From NCBI GenBank assembly GCA_038212445.1, contig JBBQUM010000004.1:248001-312000 (forward strand): a stretch of DNA of 64,000 bases, read 5' to 3'. Both the position numbers and the translations under genes were made by a program. Of this stretch, positions 9,746-17,918 are shown in pieces. Position 1 is the stretch's first letter. Every line of letters starts with the position of its first letter. The stretch is from TMP-7 sp038212445. Its GTDB lineage: Bacteria; Acidobacteriota; Terriglobia; Bryobacterales; Bryobacteraceae. Below the pieces are notes generated by a model. It was not told where the DNA came from. It saw only the letters and a program-made list of their open reading frames with translations, and made no database searches.

Positions 9746-10600
9746 TTAGTGCTTCAGCGTTTCGTTCAAAGATCCTTGGCGGTAGCCTTCGAGATCCAGC
9801 GTTACGTAGTGAAAACCGAGCGGCTTAAAAACCTCGACGAATTGGTTCGCCATCGCCATCGACAGTGCGCGCTCCATCTCGGCGCGGCCCACTTCCAGGC
9901 GCACCAACTCGCCGTGAAAACGCACTCGGAACTGCCGGAAACCGAGTGCCTTCATGGCTTCCTCGCCCTGCTCCACCACCCGTATGTTCTCAGGAGTAAC
10001 CGCGGTGCCGTAGGGGATTCGCGAACTCAGGCACGCGGCAGCAGGACGGTCCCAAGTGGATAGCCCATTGAGCCGCGAAAGCTCGCGAATCTCGTTCTTC
10101 GTCAATCCTGCATCCACTAGCGGCGCTTTTGCCTGGTGGATTCGGGCGGCTTTCTGCCCAGGACGGTAGTCGCCTAAATCGTCAACATTCACTCCGTAGA
10201 CGATGTGCGCAATACCGCGCTCCGTGGCCACCTGCTCCAGTCGCGTGAACAACTCGTCCTTGCAATGGAAGCACCGGTCAGGATCGTTTTTCACGTAGTC
10301 GGGATTGTCGAATTCGAGCGTCTCCACAAACTCATGCCTGAAGCCGCATTCGCGCGCAAACGCCTCGGCATCTCGTTTGTGCGATTCCGGAATTGACGCC
10401 GAATCCGCTGTAATCGCCACAGCATTCGCGCCCAGCGCACGGTTCGCCGCCCACGCCAGGTACGCGGAATCAGTGCCGCCGGAGTAGGCCACAATCAACC
10501 GTTCCATCGAACCCAATTGCGCGAGCAGACGGTCCTGCTTCGACTGAAGTTCGACGGGATCCAGTTTCGGTGGCGGTCCGAGGCTCACCAGAGAAGCCAT
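9746..10600 (-). CDS. larE: LarE, ATP-dependent sacrificial sulfur transferase
   Basis: PP-loop enzyme that activates and thiolates the pyridinium-dicarboxylate precursor of the nickel-pincer cofactor used by lactate racemase and related enzymes. The PP-loop SGGTDS is at residues 40-45. Three family cysteines are present: C110 and C113 in a CxxC (DRCFHCKDE) and C190 in AACLSSRIPYG. LarE proteins with three cysteines bind a 4Fe-4S cluster and can recycle sulfur, whereas single-cysteine ones consume their own cysteine; this protein fits the cluster type. larA, larB and larC are not in the window. The MFS gene diverges 39 bases away. Confidence 0.88.
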   Translation of the reverse strand: MASLVSLGPPPKLDPVELQSKQDRLLAQLGSMERLIVAYSGGTDSAYLAWAANRALGANAVAITADSASIPESHKRDAEAFARECGFRHEFVETLEFDNPDYVKNDPDRCFHCKDELFTRLEQVATERGIAHIVYGVNVDDLGDYRPGQKAARIHQAKAPLVDAGLTKNEIRELSRLNGLSTWDRPAAACLSSRIPYGTAVTPENIRVVEQGEEAMKALGFRQFRVRFHGELVRLEVGRAEMERALSMAMANQFVEVFKPLGFHYVTLDLEGYRQGSLNETLKH

Positions 10601-10639
10601 GCCTTCAGTATAAGGGACGCATGATAGATTGATCGGTAC

Positions 10640-11887
10640 ATGAATGCGTCGGGCACCCAGACCGCTGCCTCGGGCGGCGCGTCGCGAAATACTCTTCTTG
10701 CGCTGCTCGTCGTCTCGATCTGCATCAACTATATCGATCGCGCCAACCTGTCCGCCGCCGCCAAGGGACTCAGCGACGACTTATCGCTCGATCCAAAACA
10801 ACTCGGCCTGCTGTTCTCTTCCTTCTTCTTCAGCTATGCCCTCTTTCAGATCCCATCGGGCTGGCTCATTGACCGATTCAACGTCTATTGGATCTATGCC
10901 ATCGGCTATTTTGTGTGGTCCAGTGCCACGGCATTAACCGGCCTTGCCAACTCCTACGTCCTGATCCTTGGCTTGCGCTTGCTGCTCGGAACCGCTGAGG
11001 CTTGCGCTTACCCGTCCTATTCAAAGATAATCGCCGGTAGTTTCCCGGAAGCCAAGCGCGGCCTGCCGAATGCCCTGATCGACGCCGGTTCCAAGCTCGG
11101 ACCCTGGCTGGGACTGCTGATCGGCGGCAACATCGTCGCCGGCTTCGGCTGGCGCGTCATGTTCTTCGCCATCGGCGGCCTCAGTCTGCTGTGGCTCATT
11201 CCCTGGTGCCTGTCCATACGAGGCATCTCCGATCACACCACCGAACGGTCGAACTTCACCGGCTCGCCGGGCATTCTCCGCATCCTTAAGGAACGGTCGG
11301 CTTGGGGCACTTTCATCGGGTTGTTCTGTTCCAACTACGCCTGGTATTTTCTTCTGACGTGGCTGCCTACCTACCTGCAGCGCGAGCGGCATTTCTCCCA
11401 GGAATTAATGTCGAATCTGGGGTCGGCACCGTTCCTCGCCGTCGCATGTTCCTCAACCTTCGGCGGTTGGCTCTCCGACCGTCTTATCCGAGGTGGAAAA
11501 TCGGTCACCTTGGTGCGCAAGTCCTTTGCAATAGTAGGCTTAAGCGGGGCTATGTGTCTTCTTCTCCCCGCATCGGTGGTGTCTGACCAATTCTTAGCTC
11601 TAGTACTAATCACCGGTGCATGCGTTTTTTTCGGGTTGTACAGTTCAAATGTATGGGCCATTACTCAGACGCTGTCCGGTGCCTCGGCCGCAGGCAAATG
11701 GACAGGCATCCAGAACACATTCGGCAATCTAGCTGGTATTGCCGCCCCTTACCTCACCGGCTGGATAGTTAAGGAAACCAACTCATTCTATTGGGCTTTT
11801 GTGCTCGTAACACTGCTGTTAGCGTTGGGTGTCATCGCTTTTGCAGGCATCGTAAAACAGCTCAATCCAATCGATTGGGAGCAGTAG
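10640..11887 (+). CDS. MFS transporter, anion:cation symporter (ACS) type
   Basis: Inner-membrane transporter of 415 residues with 12 predicted helices. The N-terminal stretch ICINYIDRANLSAAA and the loop 2-3 region GWLIDRFN match ACS-family carriers of sugar acids such as galactonate, glucarate or hexuronates; the exact substrate cannot be read. FGLYSSNVWAITQTLSG in the C-half also fits. It diverges from larE. The 3' third (from about 11500) is clearly richer in A/T than the 5' part: 26 of 60 bases are G or C in 11581-11640 against 40 of 60 in 11041-11100. Confidence 0.85.
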   Translation: MNASGTQTAASGGASRNTLLALLVVSICINYIDRANLSAAAKGLSDDLSLDPKQLGLLFSSFFFSYALFQIPSGWLIDRFNVYWIYAIGYFVWSSATALTGLANSYVLILGLRLLLGTAEACAYPSYSKIIAGSFPEAKRGLPNALIDAGSKLGPWLGLLIGGNIVAGFGWRVMFFAIGGLSLLWLIPWCLSIRGISDHTTERSNFTGSPGILRILKERSAWGTFIGLFCSNYAWYFLLTWLPTYLQRERHFSQELMSNLGSAPFLAVACSSTFGGWLSDRLIRGGKSVTLVRKSFAIVGLSGAMCLLLPASVVSDQFLALVLITGACVFFGLYSSNVWAITQTLSGASAAGKWTGIQNTFGNLAGIAAPYLTGWIVKETNSFYWAFVLVTLLLALGVIAFAGIVKQLNPIDWEQ

Positions 11888-12008
11888 TGTCGCCCCGGGG
11901 AGAATCCCTAGTACTTCTGTCATGTTAGTTACATTTTGCTATCGGGAGTAGTACGAAACCTGATTCGCCCTCTTGCGTCTTTAGTACTAGCGGCGCATAC
12001 TGAACAAA

Positions 12009-12104
12009 GCGATCAACGTCGCGAGGTTTAGGCTCCTTACTCCTTCGGGGGTAGTAGCCGACCGGTGAGCATCTTCCTCCGAGTGCTCACCGGTTTTCGT
12101 TTTT
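12009..12104 (+). ncRNA. Candidate structured RNA ending in an intrinsic terminator
   Basis: Three hairpins follow one another: GCGA/TCGC (12009-12022); a two-part stem GGCT/AGCC (12031-12034 / 12056-12059) enclosing six pairs closed by a C(UUCG)G tetraloop (12038-12053); and an 11-bp terminator stem (12061-12094) with a T-run. The 227-base space between the MFS and TlpA genes is large for this compact window. It could be an independent small RNA, a 3' UTR product of the MFS mRNA, or a terminator-type attenuator for the TlpA gene. No known RNA family was recognised. Confidence 0.4.
12061..12104 (+). terminator. Strong rho-independent terminator
   Basis: An 11-bp perfect stem (ACCGGTGAGCA at 12061-12071 and TGCTCACCGGT at 12084-12094), a 12-base loop, and a T-rich tail (12094-12104). 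It lies 174 bases after the MFS stop and only 10 bases before the TTG start of the TlpA gene, so it either ends a transcript from upstream or controls TlpA by attenuation. Confidence 0.85.
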
Positions 12105-12114
12105 AGGACCTAAA

Positions 12115-12924
12115 TTGATCCGCCAAGCGCTCCTCTCCCTGCTGACGCTATCCCTTGTTTTTGGCCAAGAGCAAGCCATCCGCGATCAGATCAAGACACT
12201 GCGGAAGGTTCCTGACGAACAACGGGGTGCCGTCACCCGCGATTTGGCGTCGCAAATTCAGGCACTGGCCCCCTCCGCAGCCAAGCTGAATCTCGCCCTA
12301 GGTCTTGCCGGTCTCTCCACGGAAGGGGATTTCGGACGAGACACGCTCCGGGCGGTTGCCGGAACACTGGCCGCCGCAGCCTCTGAGCAGTCCTCGGTCC
12401 CCGACGAAGTTTACTCGGAATTAGCGCAACTGGCACGATACGAAGGCATCGAAGTGGACGTGAAGGCGCCGCAATACGCGGCCGCGATGAAGCGCCTGGA
12501 ATTGGATGACGCGGCGCGTCAAGCTGCGAACTTCACCCTAACCGACCTTGCCGGACAGCAGTACACATTGAAAGATTTGAAGGGCAAAGTGGTGCTCCTC
12601 AACTTCTGGGCGACGTGGTGTCCGCCTTGCCGGAAGGAAATGCCCGATCTGGAAGCGCTTTACCAGAAATTCAAGGACCAGGGTCTGATAATCCTTGCCA
12701 TCTCCGACGAAGACATCGCTAAAGTTCAGCCGTTTCTCGCCCAGCGGAACTTCACTTACCCCGTACTGCTCGATCCGGGACGCAAAGTAAACAGCCTGTT
12801 CCACGTCGAGGGAATTCCGAAGAACTTCGTGTTTGATCGCGGCGGCAAGCTGGTTGCCCAGTCCATCGATATGCGAACCATGGGGCAGTTTCTGCAGATG
12901 CTCGCCGCTGCTGGATTGAAATAG
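12115..12924 (+). CDS. TlpA-type exported thioredoxin
   Basis: Periplasmic thiol-disulfide protein of 269 residues. A signal peptide covers residues 1-17 (ALLSLLTLSLVFG then QEQ). A helical N-terminal region (~20-135) precedes a TlpA/AhpC-TSA fold with the active site NFWATWCPPCRKE (C169, C172) and the cis-Pro loop VEGIPKNFVFD. Such proteins reduce cysteines of cytochrome c or other exported proteins. The start is TTG at 12115, ten bases after an intrinsic terminator, with only a weak AGGAC as ribosome binding site, which is odd and may mean attenuation. It converges with the next gene three bases after its stop. Confidence 0.85.
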   Translation: MIRQALLSLLTLSLVFGQEQAIRDQIKTLRKVPDEQRGAVTRDLASQIQALAPSAAKLNLALGLAGLSTEGDFGRDTLRAVAGTLAAAASEQSSVPDEVYSELAQLARYEGIEVDVKAPQYAAAMKRLELDDAARQAANFTLTDLAGQQYTLKDLKGKVVLLNFWATWCPPCRKEMPDLEALYQKFKDQGLIILAISDEDIAKVQPFLAQRNFTYPVLLDPGRKVNSLFHVEGIPKNFVFDRGGKLVAQSIDMRTMGQFLQMLAAAGLK

Positions 12925-12927
12925 CGG

Positions 12928-13332
12928 TCAGGGCCTGGCCGGCGCAGGCTCTCCGGCTGTCTCAAATCGATCCACCAGCAGGTAGCGGGAGTACATGCCC
13001 ATGTGGCCGAACTTGCCGTCCGTCCGGAACACTCCCACAGCCACCACTTCGAGCGGAACGCTCCATTTGAGATCCTTGATGCGGTCCCGGACAACCGCGT
13101 CGGTCTGTTTCTCCCAGCCCTTGCTCAGCCCGAGCCACGTAGGCGACTGCGCACAAGCCGGCGCCGATAATACCGATTTCTCAAAACCGGTTTCATACAT
13201 GGCCTTCACCCGCACAGTCTTGCCGTCGAACGCGGGGGCCTTTGCCATCAGTTCGCAATAAGGAATCTCGACCGCGCCGGGCTGACCACTGGTTTGCAAA
13301 GCTGCGGCCACCACCATCGCCCACTTCTTCAT
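12928..13332 (-). CDS. Small exported protein of unknown function
   Basis: A 134-residue protein with a short signal peptide (MKKWAMVVAAALQTSG). The mature part has a beta-rich pattern with FDGKTVRVKAMYETGFEKSVL and PLEVVAVGVFRTDGKFGHMG, which recalls small OB-like secreted proteins common in Acidobacteriota. Two cysteines (in IPYCELM and PACAQS) could form a disulfide. It starts 12 bases after the stop of the gene at 13345-13782 and is probably in one operon with it. Function not recognised. Confidence 0.6.
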   Translation of the reverse strand: MKKWAMVVAAALQTSGQPGAVEIPYCELMAKAPAFDGKTVRVKAMYETGFEKSVLSAPACAQSPTWLGLSKGWEKQTDAVVRDRIKDLKWSVPLEVVAVGVFRTDGKFGHMGMYSRYLLVDRFETAGEPAPARP

Positions 13333-13344
13333 GACGAACTCGCT

Positions 13345-13782
13345 CTATTTTTCCCAGGGACGCGGCTGCGCACCACGATCGCGGTCGAGGATGCGATCGT
13401 ACATGTGCTGGTCAGTTGTGGTGCCGAGTGATTCGTTGTAGAGGCTGGTCAACCCAAGCCCTTCCTTCAAGTCCTCTTCAAATGCATGCAGGGCCGTTAG
13501 CTGTGTGGACAATGCCGGTTCCACCTTACCGGACTGCGTACGCCAGAACATCTGGTATCCGCCGTGAACCAGCCAGCCGATCTCGCTGCCGATCAGTGTA
13601 CCCGCTTTGTTCACGCGTACCGGCTTTTCGATGCCTTGATCTTCAATTAAGGCAGCCATGCGGCCTTTGCCGACGCGTGCCTTACCCGACCCTTCGCCGG
13701 CCACGGTAAACCCAAGGGCCTTCAATTGGTCGAGCCGCTCGGCAAACGGGGGGACAATGACTTTCTCGCGTCGAAAGAACAT
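13345..13782 (-). CDS. Conserved-looking cytoplasmic protein of unknown function
   Basis: A 145-residue soluble protein with no signal peptide. It contains PPFAERLDQLKALGF near the start, a beta-rich middle with GWLVHGGYQMFWRT, and a C-terminal segment ending DRDRGAQPRPWEK. The pattern suggests a small alpha/beta domain that I cannot name. The ATG (13782-13780) shares the CATG at 13780-13783 with an ATG on the other strand, and a TATAAT lies on the minus strand 11 bases upstream, which suggests a very short or absent leader. It faces glpK head to head. Confidence 0.6.
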   Translation of the reverse strand: MFFRREKVIVPPFAERLDQLKALGFTVAGEGSGKARVGKGRMAALIEDQGIEKPVRVNKAGTLIGSEIGWLVHGGYQMFWRTQSGKVEPALSTQLTALHAFEEDLKEGLGLTSLYNESLGTTTDQHMYDRILDRDRGAQPRPWEK

Positions 13783-13793
13783 GAGTAAAGTTC

Positions 13794-13801
13794 ATTATAA
13801 T
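13794..13801. promoter_or_regulatory. Palindromic -10 element shared by glpK and the divergent gene
   Basis: ATTATAAT is its own reverse complement, so both strands carry a perfect TATAAT. On the plus strand it ends 9 bases before the GTG of glpK; on the minus strand it ends 11 bases before the ATG at 13782. These distances suggest leaderless or near-leaderless mRNAs in both directions. No good -35 box was seen on either side. Confidence 0.45.
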
Positions 13802-13810
13802 TCAACCACA

Positions 13811-15289
13811 GTGGCTTACATTCTCTCTCTCGACGAAGGCACCACCAGTGCCCGGGCCGCGCTCTACGACGAGCAAGGCCGACGCATCGCCATGGAGGCG
13901 CTGCCCATAGAATCCCGCTTCCCGCATCCGGGCTGGGTGGAACAGGACCCGCTTGAAATCTGGAATGCTCAGATTGGCGCCGTGAGCCGCACACTCGAAC
14001 GCGCCGGCGTCCAGCCCCGCGACATCGCCGCCATAGGCATCACCAATCAGCGCGAGACGACTATAGTGTGGGATCGCAAGACCGGCAAACCGGTCGCGCC
14101 GGCCATCGTTTGGCAGTGCCGCCGTACCGCCGCATTCTGCGCCGAACTCGCTTCCTCACCCGAAGCCTCTACCATTGCCTCGAAGACCGGCCTGGTGATC
14201 GATGCCTATTTCTCAGGCACCAAGATTCGCTGGATTCTCGAGAACGTAGCCGGGGCGCGCGAACGTGCCAACAACGGCGACTTGTTGTTCGGCAATGTCG
14301 ACACCTGGCTGATCTGGAATCTCACTGGCGGCCGCTCACACGTCACCGACGGGACCAATGCCTCCCGGACGATGCTCATGAATCTCGCTACTGGGGATTG
14401 GGACGACGAGCTGCTTCGCCTACTCAGCGTGCCCCGCTCCATGATGCCGAAGATTGTCCCGTCCAGTTCCATCTGCGGGACCGCTCTAGCCGAGCACGTA
14501 GGAGCCGAGATACCGATCGCTGGAATCGCAGGCGATCAGCAAGCGGCACTATTCGGGCAAGCTTGCTTCAGGCCCGGCCTTTCGAAGAACACTTACGGCA
14601 CTGGCTGTTTCGCCCTCATGCATACCGGAACTCACCTGCCGGTCTCGAAGAACCGTCTAATTGCGACGCGCGCCGCCGGCACCACTGAAAAATCGGAGTA
14701 CGCAGTTGAAGGCAGCGTGTTCGTCGCCGGCGCCGCCGTGCAGTGGCTGCGCGACAAGCTTGGAATCATCTCCACAGCCGCAGAGTCAGAGGGACTCGCA
14801 GCGTCGGTGCCCGACAACGCAGGCGTATATCTGGTTCCGGCGTTTGTCGGCCTTGGCGCTCCCCATTGGGACGCGAACGCCCGCGGAATGATCTGCGGAC
14901 TTACGGCCGGCGCTTCCCGAGCCCACATCGCCCGGGCGACGCTCGAGTCCATCGCCTATCAGACCCGCGAACTGGTAGAAGCCATGCAAGCCGACAGCGG
15001 CGAAAAACTGGCCGAATTGAGAGTCGACGGCGGCGCTACCGCAAATAATTTCCTCATGCAGTTCCAGGCCGATATTCTCGGATGTCGCATTGTGCGTCCA
15101 GCGGATATCGAGACAACGGCGCTGGGTGCGGCCTATTTAGCGGGTCTGGCGACTGGCTTTTTCAAGAATACGGCAGAGGTGGAGCAGTTTTGGCGGGCAG
15201 AACGGATATTTGAGCCCGTAATGGATGCGGGTTTGCGTGAACAGTTGTATTCTCAGTGGAAGCTCGCCGTAGCGCGATGCCGGAGTTAG
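13811..15289 (+). CDS. glpK: Glycerol kinase
   Basis: FGGY-family kinase that phosphorylates glycerol to sn-glycerol 3-phosphate. Seen: AYILSLDEGTTSARAAL (ATP phosphate-binding motif), ITNQRETT, IVWQCRRT, GNVDTWLIWNLTGG, NASRTMLMNLATGDWD, AGIAGDQQAALFGQ, NTYGTGCF, and RVDGGATANNFLMQFQADI near the C terminus. GTG 13811 gives 492 residues and places YILSLDEGTT as in other GlpK proteins; ATG 13781 would add ten residues and lie upstream of the TATAAT. No glpF, glpD or regulator adjoins it. Confidence 0.92.
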   Translation: MAYILSLDEGTTSARAALYDEQGRRIAMEALPIESRFPHPGWVEQDPLEIWNAQIGAVSRTLERAGVQPRDIAAIGITNQRETTIVWDRKTGKPVAPAIVWQCRRTAAFCAELASSPEASTIASKTGLVIDAYFSGTKIRWILENVAGARERANNGDLLFGNVDTWLIWNLTGGRSHVTDGTNASRTMLMNLATGDWDDELLRLLSVPRSMMPKIVPSSSICGTALAEHVGAEIPIAGIAGDQQAALFGQACFRPGLSKNTYGTGCFALMHTGTHLPVSKNRLIATRAAGTTEKSEYAVEGSVFVAGAAVQWLRDKLGIISTAAESEGLAASVPDNAGVYLVPAFVGLGAPHWDANARGMICGLTAGASRAHIARATLESIAYQTRELVEAMQADSGEKLAELRVDGGATANNFLMQFQADILGCRIVRPADIETTALGAAYLAGLATGFFKNTAEVEQFWRAERIFEPVMDAGLREQLYSQWKLAVARCRS

Positions 15290-15358
15290 CGCACCTCGTT
15301 CCCTGACGGTGCGGAACCCGGTCTAAAGAATCTGGGCAAATTTTGCAAGAGGGGTTCC

Positions 15359-17398
15359 ATGAAGCATCTCAGTGTAGCGGTTCCGCTTATCTTCATCAGC
15401 GGTCTTGTAGCGCAGACCGTTGAAACCATTCCATATCGCGCTGTGCTCTTAAGCACCAATGAAGTACCCGCCGGAAGCGTGGTCGCCTCCGGCGCCGCCA
15501 CCGTTTGGCTGCACGTCGTGCGTGACTCGGCCGGAAAGGTCGTCTCCGGAAGCGCCGATGCCAACGTGTCCTATAAGTTTCCGGCAGCCGTGTCCATCAC
15601 GGCCATGCACATCCATGCCGCACCGGCCGGCACCAACGGCGGCATCGTTGTGCCCTTTGCCATTACCCGCACCGACGATGCTACCGGCGTCGGTAACCTG
15701 CCGCCGATTCAAACACAGTTCCCCACCACAGCCGTAACACTCGACACGATCAATGGCATCATTGCCAACCCGAGCCAGTTCTATTTCAATGTCCACACTA
15801 CCGATGCGCCGGGCGGCGCCATGCGCGGACAATTGCAGCCCGCGACCATGATCGTCCAAATGGGACGCCTCAGCCCCCTGAATGAAACGCCGCCGATCAC
15901 CGGACAGACCTGGTCGGCGATCAGCACGATTACGTCGTTGATCACGCGCGATGCAGCAGGCAAACCCACATCCGCGTTGGTGACCTTCGACACCACCTAC
16001 TCCGGCTTCCCGGACGACACCACCTTCACCGGGCATCACATTCACTTGGGCGGCATTGGCGTCGCCGGTCCGGTGACCATCAATACCGGATTACGCAATC
16101 TGGCCGCTACAGCCGGCGGCGGATCGCTGCACTTTGACGTAGAAGCGGACGTCACGTCACAGGCTGTGGTCGACACGCTGAACTCGATCCAGTTCAACCC
16201 CTCGAATGCGTATGTCAATTTGCATACGACTGTCGCGGCAGGTGGCGCTGTCCGTTCCCCGCTGCTCACCACCGACAAGATGAACTTCCAGATCACCATG
16301 TCGTCGGCCAATGAAGTGCCGGCCATCACGCCCACCGTTACGGCTCCCGCGTCCATCAATGTTTATACGGTTCGCAACGCCGACGGTACAGCGGCCGCTG
16401 GAACGGTGGTTTTCGACACCAACCCAAGACTCGCGGCGGGTTCGACCGTAACCGCGATGCACATTCATGATCAGGTTGCCGGGCAGAACGGCCCCGTGAC
16501 CATCGACTCCGGGCTCACCACGTCCCCGATCCTGATTGCCGACGGTACGGGTAACATCACTCGCGTCGCCCAGGTCAAGACGGCCACGGCGCTCGCGTCG
16601 CTGAACTCGCTGATCGTCAATCCTGAAAAGCACTACGCCAACATGCACACCACCGCCAGTCCCGGCGGCGTTGTCCGCAGCCAGCTGGCTGCCGCGAACA
16701 CGGCGACACCGGCCATCAACTACACCGAGTCGGCCGTACAGGATCCGCGGATCACCACGCTCGCCCCCGGCGAACTGGCCTTCATCAACGGTACGAATTT
16801 TGCGAAGATCGGCACCGACCTGGGCGGCTTCAATGCAGCCACCGCTTATCCGAAAGCCTTAAACGGCGTATCGGTGACCATCGGCGGTGTTGCCGCTCCC
16901 ATCTGGACCGTATCTGGCGAACGCGTGTTCGCACAGGTTCCGTTCGAAGTGCCTGCCGGACCGCAACCGGTAGTTGTCACCAACGCCAATGGCGCGTCGG
17001 CTCCGTTCTCGATGAACATTGCCGCCGCCGCCCCAGCCATCTTCTTCTATGACACCGGCGCCGTCGCCTTCCGCTTGACGGATTTCGCTCTGATCACCCC
17101 GGCGAATCCGGCAGCCGCGGGAGACACCATCGGGGTCTTCGCTACCGGACTTGGCCAGACCACCCCGGCACAGAAGACCGGCGACATCACTCCGAATTCG
17201 ATCTTCCTTACCGGCGCCGTCACGGCCAAGATCGGCGGCAAGGACTCGCCGGCTGTTCAAGGCGGAGCGTTACCCGGCTTCGTCGGTGTTTATCTGGTCC
17301 TGGTAACGGTGCCTCCGGGCGTGCCCGCCGGCAACGCATCGTTGCAGATTTCGATGGGCTCAGCGACGTCCAACAGCACCACCATCGCAGTAAAGTAG
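15359..17398 (+). CDS. Secreted protein with three CHRD domains and a C-terminal TIGR03437 domain
   Basis: A 679-residue exported protein with signal peptide MKHLSVAVPLIFISGLVAQ. Three CHRD repeats follow (about residues 22-165, 170-310, 320-445), each with the typical NEVP near the start, AMHIH or HHIHLGG in the middle and (N)xHTT..GGxxRxxL at the end. CHRD domains occur in chordin and many bacterial surface proteins; their ligand is not known. The C-terminal part (~455-679: LAFINGTNF, VSVTIGGVAAPIWTV, AQVPFEVPAGPQPVVV, GVFATGLGQTTP, YLVLVTVPPGVPAGN) is the domain called TIGR03437 in Solibacter. A GAGGGG stretch precedes the ATG. A terminator follows. Confidence 0.85.
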   Translation: MKHLSVAVPLIFISGLVAQTVETIPYRAVLLSTNEVPAGSVVASGAATVWLHVVRDSAGKVVSGSADANVSYKFPAAVSITAMHIHAAPAGTNGGIVVPFAITRTDDATGVGNLPPIQTQFPTTAVTLDTINGIIANPSQFYFNVHTTDAPGGAMRGQLQPATMIVQMGRLSPLNETPPITGQTWSAISTITSLITRDAAGKPTSALVTFDTTYSGFPDDTTFTGHHIHLGGIGVAGPVTINTGLRNLAATAGGGSLHFDVEADVTSQAVVDTLNSIQFNPSNAYVNLHTTVAAGGAVRSPLLTTDKMNFQITMSSANEVPAITPTVTAPASINVYTVRNADGTAAAGTVVFDTNPRLAAGSTVTAMHIHDQVAGQNGPVTIDSGLTTSPILIADGTGNITRVAQVKTATALASLNSLIVNPEKHYANMHTTASPGGVVRSQLAAANTATPAINYTESAVQDPRITTLAPGELAFINGTNFAKIGTDLGGFNAATAYPKALNGVSVTIGGVAAPIWTVSGERVFAQVPFEVPAGPQPVVVTNANGASAPFSMNIAAAAPAIFFYDTGAVAFRLTDFALITPANPAAAGDTIGVFATGLGQTTPAQKTGDITPNSIFLTGAVTAKIGGKDSPAVQGGALPGFVGVYLVLVTVPPGVPAGNASLQISMGSATSNSTTIAVK

Positions 17399-17409
17399 TC
17401 CGCCACGAA

Positions 17410-17442
17410 CCACCCTGCCGTCAACGGCGGCAGGGTGGCTTT
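17410..17442 (+). terminator. Intrinsic terminator after the CHRD gene
   Basis: An 11-bp perfect stem (CCACCCTGCCG at 17410-17420, CGGCAGGGTGG at 17428-17438) with a 7-base loop, followed by CTTT. The T-run is short but the stem is strong and sits 12 bases after the stop codon. Confidence 0.7.
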
Positions 17443-17465
17443 ATGATGTGCTCCCGCCTCGCCGC

Positions 17466-17918
17466 CTATTCTGGCAGGCTCTCTAAATCCGCCAAATCCT
17501 TCGCCCGACCGCTTGCGGCCTTGTTCTGCCGAAGGCGGGCGAGACTAATGACCGGTACGAGGATTTCTTCTATCCGGATATCTTCTTTCTCGGCGTAGCA
17601 ATCGTCGAATTCCACCCCCGAGATCGAGGTCAGGATCTCAATCCGAATGGGGGGCACTCCCATGCGGATGACGTTATGGGGAGTCAAGAAGAGGTCTGAA
17701 CTCAAGGCCGTGTCATTGAATCCGAAGTCGCGCAGCGACTGCTCGACGCGTAATGCGTTTCGCGCACTCACATTCACCCAGATATCCAGATCGTTGGTGG
17801 CCCGAATATACCCGTGGATACCGACCGCGTATCCGCCAATCAGCAGGTATTCAACGCCGTTCGAGTTGAGCGACTTCAAGAACTCTTTGAAGTCCCTCGC
17901 TAGCGCTGGCAGAGCCAT
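17466..17918 (-). CDS. Nucleotidyltransferase-fold protein (DUF6036/MNT-like), likely toxin-antitoxin component
   Basis: A 150-residue protein of the pol-beta-type nucleotidyltransferase fold: YLLIGGYAVGIHG then RATNDLDIWV gives the GG...DxD motif that binds metal and nucleotide. The C-terminal helix has ARLRQNKAASGRAKDLADLESL, typical of DUF6036/AbiEii-like proteins. ATG 17918 is chosen because GAAGGA (complement of 17925-17930) lies at ribosome-binding distance. The start lies inside the upstream 75-codon gene (68-base overlap), so the pair is translationally coupled. Related MNT proteins modify a partner or tRNA; the target here is unknown. Confidence 0.75.
   Translation of the reverse strand: MALPALARDFKEFLKSLNSNGVEYLLIGGYAVGIHGYIRATNDLDIWVNVSARNALRVEQSLRDFGFNDTALSSDLFLTPHNVIRMGVPPIRIEILTSISGVEFDDCYAEKEDIRIEEILVPVISLARLRQNKAASGRAKDLADLESLPE

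Noticed and set aside
13658..13810. An upstream extension of glpK to 13658
   Set aside because: It would run through the divergent gene and its leader and adds sequence unlike any GlpK N terminus.
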